Source: Fratercula arctica
Taxonomy: Eukaryota > Chordata > Aves > Charadriiformes > Alcidae
NCBI GenBank assembly: GCA_947846985.1
Contig: CANTUZ010000002.1
Span: 58,422,885 to 58,486,884, forward strand
DNA length: 64,000 bases
Reading direction: 5' to 3'
Below the pieces are notes generated by a model. The model did no database searches, was not told the DNA's origin, and worked only from the letters and a program-made list of their open reading frames with translations. Shown piece after piece: positions 24,541 to 38,686 of this stretch (position 1 is the first letter of the stretch; each line of letters begins with the position of its first letter). Both the position numbers and the translations under genes were made by a program.

Positions 24541-27500
24541 CATGAGGTACTGCCTGGAAAAGAGAGCTGCTGCAGTCTAAACCAGCATTCCATCATACCA
24601 GAGACATGAATAATATCAAATAATACACGAAAGGCAAATGTGCATCATTCTCATTGATATCTGTTTCCTTCCCCCTTGCGCATCTCAACTATGACCAAGA
24701 TCAAAGAGAAGGCTATTCCGGTGTGGAGCATAGGCTTTTGGGTTTTTTTTGTTTTAAATAAAAACGCAACAAAGATGCCAAAAATAACATTTAACAAATA
24801 AAGTATTTGCATCAGAAGAATCCCACCGAGGGTGCAATGTGGCACAAGGGCTAAACTCATTATGGTCAAAGCCTAAGAGGGATTACTTGGCTTTGTTGTG
24901 AGAAACTTCTCTCTAAGCACTTTCTTCTTTCAGCACTCCCGAAATTGTTGCTAGCAACACAGTGAAGTAAAAACAGAAGAAAATTTGCATCTAACATGCT
25001 CTCAGCAAGAGAGGGCATTAGCTGGCAGTCTGCACGGCAAAGCAGACCTACAGAGTTTATGGCAAGCCAAGCTCTGCCAGAAATGCAATAGATTACATAT
25101 ATATAGTCAGATCTTCGGAAAACCGTGTGCAGTTTGCCTTTAATTAATTTTACTGTCATATCATCTAGCTATACTCAGTGCTCTGTACAGGAACTGCTGT
25201 GGATACCACAGTAATCATGAAATTATCGAGGGCAAATGGCATGATTTAAGAGCAGCCACTTGAACTGCAGCTCTTTTTACAAAACTAGCCCAATTGGAGA
25301 TGAGTTTTCTCCACAGGCATCATATACTTAACATAAAAGGCTGATGGCCGTGTTTCTAAAAAGGTGTAACAATGCATAAATGGAGCTGCATCTCCTCAGA
25401 AAGCAGAAGATACTGGATGAACATTACGTGTTGTTGAAAGGTGCTCAAAATTTGAGAGAGCAGGACATACTACATGCTTTCGCAGAAAGACTGGTGTACA
25501 GACAAGAGTGATTTATTGCAAATATATACGACTGCTATTATATAAATTCCATTGTATTAGTCACCATGTTCTTCTAGATATTAAAATCCCTTTCTCTAAT
25601 GAATGGCAACCTTAAGCTACTCCAATTCTCTAAGTAGGTCACAGGATACTGGGGCATTCAAATCCTTCCATCCAGCAGTAGTATATGCAGCAGCTACGCC
25701 AAAGAAAGTGCAATAAATATAAGTATCTATATTTCATCTGCCTGTGCTTGTTTTGTTGGTATGCTCAGCTTGGTACTCTTTGCAAGTGGAGAGAAAGAGG
25801 CAGTGCAGGTTATACGCCTATGTTCTTATATATGAGGACCATAGGGGAGGAAGAACCAGGGAGAAAGGAGCCATGCTGAGCTCCCAGGGGAGTGAAAACA
25901 CCTGGCTACCACCAGCAAACCCTCCCCCAATTCCAGCCCATACCCCACCATCTCATTGTTGGATTCTGCAAGGGATCCAAGGCTTAAAGTTCTTGCTTAT
26001 GTTGGGGGCAGCTGATGGGATTTAACATCCCATGTGTCACATGGCAGGATTTCCCACTTTGGTTATAGTTCTACAATAATTTTCTCTAGCTGGTAACAAA
26101 AATGCACTAGGCTATCCTCTGGCCTCTCCCCAAACTCCCAAAAGAAAAACATTCTTATCCTTCTTATTCTTGTTGTTATTACTTTAAACACAAATTAACT
26201 ACTCTGCCCAAATGACCAGAGGCCTGATTTCTAGTCCAGCCCTACAAACAAGTTGTACGGGCACGGGGTAGAGATGGGAAACTACAGTTGAAGGCTAAGA
26301 ATGAGGGGGCAGAGCAAATATTCCCTAAGCCAGCTTTGTGGATGAGGAAAATGGTCTTGGAAGCAGTTTCCTAAATACATGTATACAATAAATTATATTG
26401 GCATTTCGTTCACTGCCTGTATCTTCTACTCTGTCTATGTCAACTTCTCATACACTGTACTTAGAAACATTTTAAATAAAGTATTGGAGGTTATTTAACT
26501 CAGGCTCTGTTCCATATAAAACACTCTCCCCTGGGCACTTTTGATTAATTTTGGTTAAAGCTTAATAGAGTAATACACACTGATAATGCCTTTCTATATT
26601 TCTCTTCCTGACAGTTTAGGCTACAGAAACCCCTGAATTTAAAAAAATCAGAGTCGAGATTCATTTAAAGAACTCTTCCTCCTCTTTAACTTTTGCAATT
26701 CATTAGACCTCCATAATTAAACCAAATGGGATAACTTCCAGTTCCCCAGCGGGTTTTTGTTAGTCAGGGGGGAAAAAAAAAAAAAAGAAGGAAAAAAAAG
26801 TTTTCCTGTGTGTGCCTTTCAGCTTGCACTGAGAAAATCCCAGGCTTTTCGTATGAGCAGCTGCAGCAGGGTTACCCAGGGTCGGCTTGGGTACGAAGCG
26901 AAGGTTTCCTCCAGTCAGTTAGGGGGAACATAGCCATGGTTGGCAAAAGGGGAAAGAGAAAACAACTTCCATTCAATTCGAAGTGCTTTTAAAGTGAAAA
27001 GCAGCAAGAAACATTTAAGAAAGGGGCTTAGCTAATGGAGATGATGAAGAGAGGAAAAAAGCAAAAAATCTAGATGAAGTCCTAAACATTCAGCAAAAAA
27101 GTCAATAGAATCCAAATAAACCACTGACCAGCCTCTGACATGAACTTTTGATTTTCTATCTATGCAGACAGTCAGTGTACCTTAACCTCACAGACTTGTG
27201 CTCAACACCTTTCTTCCAGTCCTCAGTCTCAGCTGAAGCAGCTTTGACTCCCACAGCCCCATCCTCCACCAGGTGACCCATATCCCGAACAGCTTAGCAG
27301 CTTGCCCATCCCAGGTACGTGGTTACACACGACAGCATGAGCCAGCACACGTAGCCTTGTCCTTTTAATTGTACGGTATTTACTTTGGAGCAGGTCAGGA
27401 GGAACATCCCCCTGCCCCTCAAACCAAAGGGGAAAAGGGGCAAAACCTGTCTTGAGAGGCTCTCCATAGCACTACCCACCAGCGGCCACTTCACATGGGC

Positions 27501-28055
27501 TCAAGTAAATCCCATGACAGTATAGAGGAAGGTGCCCAGGTCAGAAAACAGATCCGTTCTGCAGACTGCGGCATCCAAGACCCCAGCCTCTCTGAGGACT
27601 TAAAAGTCAAGAAGAATAAACCAAACCATCATCCTCCTCCTCTAAAATCCCCGTCAAACCCCAAAATGCACTGTGACTTGCAAGGTTCTTGGAGTTTCAG
27701 TTTCCATCCTGTTTACGAGAAAAGGTTATTCTTACCCATAAATGAAAAGCAAAGCTGATCAGTTTTAATATTACTAATGCCAAGAGCAGTTCTTTCTATT
27801 CCTCAGGGCCTGCCCCCCCACTTGTGTACATGGTTATTCTCCTTGTCCAACGTGTGTCGCTCATTAAAATTTCTGGGAGACGCATCCACGTGAACCAACT
27901 GATGAAAATACCCGCAGTATTTATTTTTGATACTGGTAGTATTTACACCTCCTCCCCATTGCACAGGGTAAAAAAAAAATGGTGAAACAGAGTTTAAAAT
28001 ATTTCCTTAAAACTTAAAAGAACAGATGAGCAAGCTGGCTTTTTTTAAAAAATTT

Positions 28056-28091
28056 AAAAAAAAAAGAAAAAGAAAAAGAAAAAAGAAAAAG
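28056..28091. repeat. A/G polypurine microsatellite, (GAAAAA)-like
   Basis: Thirty-six purines in a row built from GAAAA and GAAAAA units. Simple-sequence repeat. Confidence 0.9.
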
Positions 28092-30425
28092 CCCCATGTA
28101 GCACCTGACAGATTACAATAGCTGCAGAAACTGAAATTCGGTTTATCTCCGGAAGAACTGCCAGGAAAGGATGTAGCAGAAGCTAGCCCATCAGGGCCTG
28201 CCTGTGGTGACGAGGACCGCTCCTCCGCCAGTGCACGACGGCTGTAGCAAGCAGCACTGACCACCATCCCAAGGGTGGCCACCGCACACATTTTGCAGAG
28301 GCCCAACAGCCAGTGGGTAACACGGCACAGGGATGAACTTGTGGTCCAGAGGTTTAACAAAACAAGCGAAAACAGGTGGGTTTCCTCCCACCCCCCATAT
28401 TCTGCCCCCACACCATACATCAGTGTTATTGCAGCCAAAGAACTTGGTGCTGTTTCACACAATGTCACTGCTTCCCTCCCAAAGCGTCAGGGTACGTTAG
28501 TCTATAATGTACATAAGTAGATGTTCAAATAATCTCCAAAATCAATACTGATCGGTCACAGATCTTGTTTACCATGTTTTTATTCTACAAGCTGTGCACC
28601 TCACTGGGAAACCACATACCTATGGAAAAAAAAAAAAACCAAACAACTCTTATTATTTGCTTCATGACAAGATTAATGACTTGAAACACATAGGTTAGTT
28701 TCTTGTTTCAGACTACACCAATCCTGTAACAGCAGATCCCTGTTGCGAAACGAAAAAGAGTACAACTCAATATGCTATTCATGAGTAATCCAATGTGGAT
28801 ACAGAGTTATTCAGCTACAACGCAATTAAGAATGAAAGAGAGAGGGTAACAGCGGTAAACACCCAGGGATATTTTGAATTTAATTGAGATTAGCATGTAA
28901 TACGCTTACAGCCTTTTGAAGGGAGGCTATGCAGCAGCGTATTGAGAACATAGGCATTTGAAAGCCCCAAGCACCTCATTTAATGGTCTTTTCAGCCGGC
29001 AAAAGCTACTTTCGACAGGGAGTTTGTTTGCAGGGAGTTTAACCCAGCGCTATTGCTTGAAGCTGAACTGCGCTGGGGGGGGGCGGGGAGCAAACTCCAA
29101 TGCTAAAGTATATTTTACAGTTTCGGGGCAGGGGAGCTGAAGCATGTGAGGGTATTTCTGAAAGCTCAAGACCTAATCTCCTCTTGCACACTCAGCTCCT
29201 CACGCAGAGAGACACTGCATGTAATACCGGTGACCGTTCTCCTTTAAGAAAATCGCAGAATAAAGAGGGATATGGAGGGTTGCCAACATGATGGTGGGTG
29301 AGTGTACAAAGGACCTACCTGGATGCTACTTGGAGAGCAAGTGTCATCTATATGCCTTCTGTGCATAGTTCTTCTAGGGGAGGTATAAATGGGCGGGGGG
29401 GGAGGTGGGAAATAATCAACGACTGTTCTCAACTTGTGTTTTGCGAAGATGTATGAGAAGAAATCAAGCAGCCCTTGATGGTTCATCCTCCACCCACAGG
29501 AATATTTCTGGCTTGTACCAAGGTTTTGGTACTGCCCAAGTTTTTTTTTAAGAGGCAATGGTGCACATATCTGCAGCCTGTTTGCAAGAAGAGGACATCC
29601 ATTGGCATCTCAGATAACTGTGCTGCCCTTGCCTGGAAGGATGTCTCAGGGAAGAGAAAGGGCTGGTTCAGAGCCCACATCACTGTTACGGCCTCTCGAA
29701 GCATATTCAGCAGCTATGAAGCTCACAGAGGGTATCTCTAAGGCTCTCTCATGGGGCTAAGCAGAGGTGTAAAACCAAAGTACTGTGAATTTTACCATGC
29801 AAATTTCCACAGCCCATTCATTTTTTGGTGACTTAGTCTAGTAGGAGGATAGTATGGAAACTCGGGCAACACAGGGGAATGAAAAGTAAGGAAAATCTTT
29901 GATTTTTTTTTCCTTTCTACCTGCTGATTCTCTCTTCTTCAGATCGCCAGTGTCAGAACGGCTTTATAAAAGCCAAAGTTTGCGGTAGGGCTCCCACTGC
30001 AAAGGCCCCACTGTCCTTAAGCAGTCTTTGAAGATTTTCTTCCAAGCTGTTTCCCACCATGCTCCTCCTCAGTTACCAAACCCAGTGGGAATGAGTTGCA
30101 CATGTTGCCTCAAGTATTTCTCCAACTGCAGAGCTTTGTTTGTATGTGGTGATAGTGGGGGAAATGGCTTTATTCTAAATATATCTCCCCCTTACATCTG
30201 GGTGAAGAAACAGGGATGATGTTATCCTTTTAAGTGCTGGTAACCGGGGCTAGTGTATTTGTTATTCCTGCACCTCTGAGAAAACCGAATTAGGGACCGT
30301 TGTACTAAGTGTTATTTTTCTCATGTAAGGACAATCTCTGCTCTGGTGAGCTTATACAAATCCGCCCTCTGCCAACAACTTAGCAAAACACGGAGCAAAT
30401 ATTCCGCTGACTTATGTCTGCCCCA

Positions 30426-30482
30426 GGCCCATTGAAATCAGTGAGGTCGACCTACTTGTAAATTGAGCAGAATTTGACTCCT
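30426..30482. repeat. Possible fragment of an ancient sauropsid interspersed repeat
   Basis: The segment begins ggcccattgaaatcagtgag and ends near gagcagaatttgactcctg. This resembles a phrase that recurs, with variation, in bird and turtle noncoding DNA (a cattgaagtcaatgg-type core followed by gtaaat-gagcagaatttggcccc). The resemblance is from memory of the pattern, not from an alignment. A second weak hint of the same kind is gggcctgatcccaaaag near 47053-47069. Both are short and degenerate. Confidence 0.25.
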
Positions 30483-33400
30483 GTGTTTATTTGTGGATGG
30501 CTACGGAAGAGGCTGACCAAGTCAGCGTGGAAAAAGATAACCCACAACATCAGAGGTAGTTTCTGCTTGGACTAAAGCTTCAGAGGGCCGAGGACAGAAC
30601 ATGGGAACGGATGGACAAATCCTTACAAAAATAGCAACCGGACTTAGCAACTTTGCTTTGTTAACCTGAAAAGCGCTCAGGGAGCTCCCATGCTGGGAGA
30701 ATTCACGTGATCTATTACTCTTACTACCGCTTTTCATTTATACACCTAATTTGAATAAAAGGAAACCAGCTGCAGATCAATGACATACACCAATACCACA
30801 GCGGCAGTAAATTGAAAGCAAAAGGCAAAGAAAAACCCAGAAAAGGTTTTTAGCCACACCATGTAACCGGCAAGGCAGCAGAGACCGAAATGTGCTTCAT
30901 CAGCCAGGCACAGCATTCGCAACTGGCCTGAACACCGCAAGCAACATAAATCCGAACATGTGCCCTGCATTAAAACAAGAAAGCATTAGCATTCGCCAAG
31001 CGGCTTCTAGTTGCCACAGGTTTAACACAATAGAAGAAGTGAAGGGGCATAGCTCAGAGCCAAAGCAATCAAAGGTTTGGGCTGATGACTGGGGTTAAGA
31101 TACCAGCACCACTGTTTATCTGTAAGCACCCAGGAATCCCAGGAGCAGCTGCACCAGTTGCTGAGCTGCTGCCCCAGGTTCAGCAAGGATTTGTGCATCA
31201 CAGCCTGCAAGTATCACTCCACAGGGCTGGGAGGAAAGGACAGCTAGATGAAGCCTCAGCAGGCTGGAGAATATTTCTGAAGCTTGCACCTCTGCTACAA
31301 AAAGCTTTTTTGGAGACCACAAGTTTTAAAAAGGCTGGGAAGTATAAGCACGTAAGAATTAGAAAGTCACAGAACCTGGATTTGGAAATGGCTGGGAGTA
31401 AAGCATCTCTTCAGCATCCTGCAGAAAGCAAGCCAGCCTCCTATCAGACCTAGCGGAAGCTGTGGCTGTCACTCATTGACTAGCCAGTTGGGTGGGTTGA
31501 GAGACAGATAACATCATGTCTGCAAAAAACTGGACAGAAAAAAGTATGCTAGCATGAAGTGAGCAAATACAGGAATTACTTAAAAGTTCACAGGGAACGG
31601 AGGAGGAAAAGTCTGAGCACAGGCAAGGTAAAACATCTTAAAAATGAGCCTTCACACAGGGCTCTCCATCATTTCCAGGATGCTCTAGACCAAGCTGGCA
31701 TGCTGCGGTACGAAGGCCAGTTTTGACTGGCACGCAATAGCTGCTGGCTCCCAGCGATTTCCAAACTCAGCAAGAGCTAGGAGCCAGGAGCCACTACCTC
31801 TCGCAGACACGCTACCAGCATGCTTAATTTGGGAAAGGAAAATACAGTCTGGCACATTAGCCCTGAACAGCTGCCAAGTTCTTCTCTCATCTATGTGGCG
31901 CCGGAGCTGGCCAAAAAATAGGCGGGGAAAAAAAAAGTCCAACACCAGACTGGGCTCCCTCAGTAGCAATCCCCCTTCCCAGCCATCTCTGTCTCGGTGT
32001 GCTTACCTTCTTCTGACCATAACGGGGAATCAGAGCTCATATTCAGAGCTGATAGAAACATCAAGCCATGAGCAATCAGAGAGAAATCAGGAGTCAGGCA
32101 ACACAACACAAAAGTGAGTCTACACAGGAGCTTGCACACCCTATAATGTTGAAATAACCAGTTATGAAGATTGTGCTCGGGCTTGGTTCAACATCCTGCT
32201 AGATACCACCACCAGGTATGACAAAAATCTTGCCTCCAAGGCTGCTCCACAATACACACTCCTGTGCCTAATCCAACTGTAATTAAATAAACCTAATTTC
32301 AAATGGGGAAATTTCACATCTATTAAGAAGAAACCTGCATCTATTATATGGATTAAGAAACATTTGGGAATTATACACACATGTATTATTAACACAAGTT
32401 AGGCCTAATCGGAAGAAAACCCCTACGTCTTTGAATACAGTACCACAATCACCTAGATCTTTTCAGAAGTCATAAAGTAAACAGAAAGGAGTTTTATAAA
32501 AATAAATGTATGATAATAAATGTGGAGATAGCTGTATTTATTTACATTTTAAGCCCTAGGAAGCATTGATGTCTTATTTCAAAACATTCTCTACAAGCAG
32601 GAAGACTAAACCCAGCATTTTGGGTGGGCTTGTTTGGGTTTGTGAGGCTTTTTATAACTCATTTTGTCATTTAATCACTTGCTTCCAGGACACTGGGCTT
32701 TAAAGAAAATGTCAAGTGTCATCAGTTGACAGTGCTGACAATGGAAAATAAGGGTTTGCAAGTACATACAGGAACTTCAATTTGGCTTTGACCAGTTCTG
32801 ACTAGTAAACAATGTTTACCCTCAAAAAACCTGCTCCAGAAAACACACTTAAATACACATGCAAATGTATTTGCGTGCTGTCTTTTGTTGCAAGTGCTGG
32901 TATTAAAAGCTTAACAGTTTTCTGCATTCACTGAAGGAAGCACAAGAAGAAAGGACTCCGGTAACACATTTCAATGCAGGACAACAATATAATGTGTGGA
33001 GCACAGAGAGTAATTCAAAGCTAATCTATATATCCACAGTCCCATGAATTGCTTTCAGCAACAACTACAATTCCTATGAATGACAAGCAATGATGGATCA
33101 CATTTGCCTCCATCACCCGCCAATGTTCCCACTTAGTCATACCATGCCGTGGAGCAGTCGATAGCTATCTCTGTCCACCACACCGATACTAGCCATCCCA
33201 CTGAGTCAAATCAGCTCCACACCTCTCACTTTCCTCCTCAAACTTGAGTCACCCTTGAGTTTTCATTTGCAGGGATGAGCCTGCCCCGGCTGCAATTTCA
33301 GCGGGCACCGGTGGGAACCAGCAGCTGGCACCAGCTTAGGTGGTTTTCTTGTGGAGATGAGCTCATGTGTGCTGTCTCCCAACCCATTCATTCTCAAGAA

Positions 33401-36400
33401 CAGGAGGAAGCAGACATAATAATTGATTTTCACCGTCATGATTAAGAGGATTATTGATTTTGCCCCCATCCCTAGGTTGGCCCCGACACCTCTCCAAGCT
33501 GCAGGGAGCTGCTGGACAGTTCCCCATCCACACAGCTGGCTGGAGTCAACACTGGCACGGACAGTAAGGTGTCCTCCCTGGTCAACCATTAAATAAAGGG
33601 AATCAAATCACCCATTCTTTTTAAAAGTTCCCACCATTTATAACATTCAAGCCACCATAAATCGCAGGGAAACTAACCAAAGCTAAAGAGAATTCAAAAG
33701 ATGCTGTCTTCGATTAAAAAAAAAAAAAACAACAGGATTAGTTTAATTTCTTGGATAGATAAACTATTGAAAAAGGTGTTGGAAAAAAAAGGCAGAGTTT
33801 TTCTGATGGACCATGTAGTAAGGGAAGTGCCTCATTTTGGAAGCTGTATCAATTTCTGATGCTTCCTTGCCTCCTCTTCGGTTCATTCAACCAAAAATTA
33901 ACTGCTTGAAAAGCGCAGCATAACTATAAAAAGATGATGCCACTCATTCATGAGAAATCAGCCTGCTAGGAAAGCAGCAGCAAACACCCTGCTGATCCAC
34001 TGCCCCAAAGAACTTTGCTCAAAGTGTATGAAAAAAGAGTACAAACACTTACATTAACAAGGCACTGTTCTTACAAAACCTTAATATTCTGGATTTACGT
34101 TGCTAACTTTGCTACTGGAAGGAACTGAGCAGCTGGTCTGTCACACAAGAAAGACCCAGCCTCTTGGACACAGCATAGACTAAACAATGATAGCCCACTT
34201 TCAGAACCTGGCAGAAGTATTCCAGCCTCACCCCATCCTTCTTTAACCACAGGCTCTCTCCTTGCTCACTTTATTTAACATCAGCCACCTGTTTACTGCT
34301 CACTAAAAGGCCTAAAAACTGCCTAAGTCTCTGGAGTTGCAAGAATGTTGCATCTCAAAAACCTCAGTTTATCTCAGAGAAGGATGGAACCATCATTTCC
34401 TCTTTCTCATCCTTTGTTTGAATTGCCAATGCTTTCAAGAAGAAAGAAAAGAAACCCACAAAACAAACCAAACAAATGAAGACAATTTCCACTTGATTGG
34501 TCCTCCCTGACTGGACAAATATTCTCTCTCATAGCACTAGCCCTGCCCAGATGAAGGGGCTGGAGAGGTTGGTAAAATAACTGTGACGTCCTCATGGCTC
34601 ACCACTTGGTCCTCCTCTGCCTTCTGTTAGGGCTAACAGTGAGTTGTCATCGGTAATTAATTACTTTAATATTTTAGAGCAGTAATACTGCTTCCGGTAT
34701 TTTTCCCCCTTGGAATTTAGCTAGGGTCAGATATTGATGGCACCTAATAAAATGCTTTGAGAGGAGCTCATGACCAGCTATCGTTTTCAAACACGTTTTG
34801 GTAAAGGATAGAAATGCACACAAATGCAGCAACGAAAATAAGGGGAAGCATATAGTTGAAAGCACTCATTTTTTAGCAGTATCATCAGAAGTTAAAGTAA
34901 TGGGAGGAGGACGTCTCCTTCTGTCCCTTAACTTTCCCATATTGTTCTCCTCTCCCCTCCTCCTTGGATGGCACTGGAGAACCCGTGCTCCTGTATATGG
35001 TTTCCTTTATTTCCAGCCCACTGGAGCTCTGACATAACATAGGTAGCCATCTCCCATCAGAAACCCAATTGTCACGTAAAACAGGGCAGACCTAGCTATT
35101 GGGTCTCTTCAAGTCAACCTGAACAACATGCGAGAGGGAAATACGCTTCCAATGTTCACCCTGGGAAGTTGACTCTCAAACTAAAGGCAGCTCTTTCACT
35201 TGCTCTAGGGCTATGGGCCACGCTGAAATAAAGCATGTCTCATCCCTACTTCCCTTACAGGCCCTAGCACAGGATCTCCAGGGCTGTACTTCATTATCTG
35301 CCTATACAGTACCTTTTCTAAGGGGACCACAATCACACCTGGAACTGCTGGTCACTCACCCCAGAAATCAACACAGCAGGAGCTTGCCTCCCGGCTGTCT
35401 CACTCACAGACAGTAGAGACCCAATTTTACACAGGCATAATTTCACGCATCAAATTCTTGTTTCAGCTGCACTAATCCACTAACTCCAATAACGTCATGG
35501 AGAGGCGTGCTTTACCATTTCAGTCCATGTACATTCTCTAGCTGTAGGGGACATTAAGCTTCAATAAAGACTATTTTAAGAAGTCAGCTCATCTCTTTTT
35601 TTTTTTTTTAATTCCTAACTCAACTATGAAATTGAACAAAACCAGACAATTTGTCATTAATCTGTCAATTGAGATAGACCCACTGAGCTAAGATAATGGC
35701 ATCTATTGAATGGTACAAGCTCAAGAATTGCGCTGAGCTGAGAATGCGCTAAGCTGCCATGAGAAATCTGTGGTGTCTCAGTGTGATCTCACACTGTAAT
35801 TTCCATTCAAGGGAGGCCCTGTCAATCAAGATGTATTAGAAATGATCTAAGACTTCTGGTGTTGCTCAAAAAGGTCTTAAAGCACCAAATTTACGTGAAC
35901 ACTTCAGTTTTAGTTTCTGACATAACAGAGACTACATCAATGGTTGGGGTGTTCAGCACTATCATAGCGTAAACAAGTCAAGATACATAAGCAAAAAATA
36001 AATTAAAAGAAGCCCCTAAATTGAAAGGCAAGTTTTAAAACATGTTGGAAAATAAGTAGCAAGTCAACATGGAGTAATGCATTCTGGTCATACATGGCAG
36101 ACCATGGGAAGGTGAGGAGCAAGCCCCATCTCTAAAGCAAAACAAATAAAAATGTACTTTTCTTTAATCCAGTGTTACAGAACTTATAACACTGTAATAA
36201 AAGTAATAAAGACTTGTAACTTGTAATAAAGGTTTGGTCAAAAAAGCCCAAAGAATCAGTAACTATCGGCTCTTCTAAAAACAAAGTGAAATCCCCATCT
36301 GTAGCTAATGGCAGCCCATGATGGGCATCAAATCCTCTTACCTCCTCCATCAGGCCTGCTGCTGATGTTCAGCAGAGGTCACACAAGTCTCACAGCTTCA

Positions 36401-37574
36401 CCCGCCCCCTCACATCGCACTCTCATTTTTTGGCACAAGGCTTACCTGCCCAACGTTACCCCGATGACATGTTTGATCTGTGTACCCAGGTTGCCATGGA
36501 GTAGGACAAAACTTTGTAAAGCTCCACCGTTCAAACAGATTCTCTCAAGATGTGTCATTTTAATGCCTTTTCTCAGTCTCTCTTTACATACCATCTCTCC
36601 TCCCTCCTTCTCCCCAGCCCAGTTTCTCTTCTCATTCCCCTTCAAGAATAGCGCACGCAGTAAGATGTGAAAATGCAGCAGCTGCTCACTTGTTAAAATA
36701 TTTATATTTTTCATTTATGCTTTACAGATTGAGCCAGTTATGCTCTCTGACCCAATCTGAAAAAGATATAGAGTTGTATGTTTTATTTAATCTAAATAAA
36801 CATGCAAAGAGTCCCTGGCATTTGGGAGAGACAAACACAAGTGACAGGTTGGGAGATGGGACAAAAGGAATTTGCTGGCTCTTTCTTTTTAAAATATAAT
36901 CCTGCTTTCCAATCCTTTCTTGGGAATGTTTGCTTCTGTATTAACACCACAAATTTTCAACTGCACTGTAAATATTTCTATTAATTTCCTAGTTTAGTTT
37001 AAATTTCATTAGTGTCCTAAACACTGAAAAAAGGAAATGTCTTTAAACGATCAACAAGATGCCAGAGAATTTTGCCGGCATGCTGGAAAGGCTCCTGTTT
37101 GGTACTGACCCCACTCCACTGCAACAGCCCACTGGCAATTTCAGTAACTTCCTCTTTAGCACAGTTACAGCAATACTGACAAAAACACTACAGACGCCGC
37201 AGTAACATGCAATTAATGTGCGCGCAAAGAGAGGTGCTTCTTCTGCAGCGGGAAGTACGAGAATTAAGACCTGCTTACGTTTCAGCTGGACTAACGTTAG
37301 TTGAGCACTAGAAGTCAGTCCATATGGAAATAATCAGTTAAATGAAGACTGAATGCTCAGTACAAACTTTCCCTAAGTAAAGCAGAAAAATATATTACTT
37401 TTCAACTGTACGAATGACCTTAATTTTTTTTTTTTTGTCTTTTCCAGTAGAAAACTCCCACCATTCATTAAAGCACTTCACATACAACAGAGTCCTTAAA
37501 AGGAGATGTGGCTCTTGCCTAGGAGCAAGATGGATATCTACCCGGCCCCTACCCCTACAGTCTTCTCAGCTCAC

Positions 37575-37630
37575 AGGGAAAAAAAAAGAAAAAAAAAAAA
37601 GGAAAGGAAAAAGAAAGGAAAAAAAAAGAG
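37575..37630. repeat. 56-base uninterrupted polypurine tract
   Basis: Only A and G for 56 bases, with GGAAA-type units. Such tracts can form triplex DNA. It produces lysine-rich spurious open frames. Confidence 0.9.
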
Positions 37631-38639
37631 TACTGCATGTCTCTTCATCTCTTTAATTTTCCTTCATATATCTTTGCTTTTCACACCATTAGGCTGAACC
37701 ACAGCTGGATAATATGTCATCAACTGAGAGCCAGGGTTAAAACCCATGGACGGGTTTTAACTTTCTTGGTTTGCAGTTCTCAAAAAAATAGGAGGAAAAA
37801 AAAATCTTCAAGCGGACAGTAACTCACTGAGATGTTTCGCACTTCCATTGCTCTGTGGCAGAGACCCACAGACAAACACTCATTTAGCAAACAGCTGAAG
37901 CTGACCATGTCCCCACCTCCCCGCTGGGCTTCTCCCGGCCCTGGCTCCACTAGCAGGGGCTGATGGACCTAGACCCGAATGCTGACACGCACTCAGTTTA
38001 TGTTTACTTCCTCACCCGAGCACCAGCTTCAAGACTGGGACGTAGCCACCTGGGCTTTAATTCACAGCCCCTTGAGTTTCCATAGCTTATTTAAAGAGCC
38101 AAAATGATAAGGAACAAGTAGGTGAAGCAGACCATCACACGGGCGTAAGGAGCTCTGCTTTTCCCCTGTATTCCTCCTCCCCCCCCCAATTTGCCATTTT
38201 CACTCATTTTTTATGAGCGTTTTTCAGGCAAGCCTTGCTATGTCTTCGTCTTCAATTCACAGATGAAGATAGCAATGCTATATTCATCAGCCAGATTGCA
38301 GCGACAGCTTTCTATCCTTGTTCTGAAATCCAAGTTGGTGGAGATAAAATACTGGAAGGAGTAATGAAGAGGGCCGGCCTCAGATGACAGCTTTATGACC
38401 ACACACGTCAGTGCCAGAGGAAAGCCACAGCACCCATCAGCGTGTGGCAGACCCGTTTCCAGCAGGGAACGACAGCTGAAAGAAACCTCATCAGGGCAGG
38501 AGGCAAGGTCACCAGCAGGAAGCAGAGAGGAAAAGGGCTCCTCTTTTCCCCTGTCTTGTTGGCGCTGGTTGTGTTTATTTTACCAGAGCCAGATAATTCA
38601 CATCACAAAAGGGCACAATGACCTCTGAAACAAACCCTA

Positions 38640-38686
38640 TTTTTTTTTCTTCTCTCTCTCTCTTTTTTTTTTTTTTTTTTTTTTTT
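38640..38686. repeat. 47-base polypyrimidine tract with (TC)n and T24
   Basis: T9, then a short (TC)n, then 24 consecutive T (38663-38686). This is the longest T run on the plus strand. Confidence 0.9.

Larger units (their letters stand above)
20183..30425. other. Noncoding stretch, no gene seen
   Basis: Contains the C22-A13 tract, the 20-bp palindrome, the T17 tract, a modest CpG patch, an A14 run at 26773-26786 and the polypurine repeat at 28.06 kb. Open frames of up to 166 codons (minus strand, 23674-24174) are unrecognisable and include translated homopolymer. Confidence 0.6.

Noticed and set aside
28007..28468. 153-codon minus-strand open frame
   Set aside because: Its C-terminal third is translated polypurine repeat (phenylalanine/leucine-rich). 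The rest is not recognisable.
36132..36350. Minus-strand frame with an apparent exon-like boundary (GGAGGAG|GTAAGA near 36340)
   Set aside because: The donor match is good, but the frame has no family resemblance and no matching acceptor that I can place with confidence.
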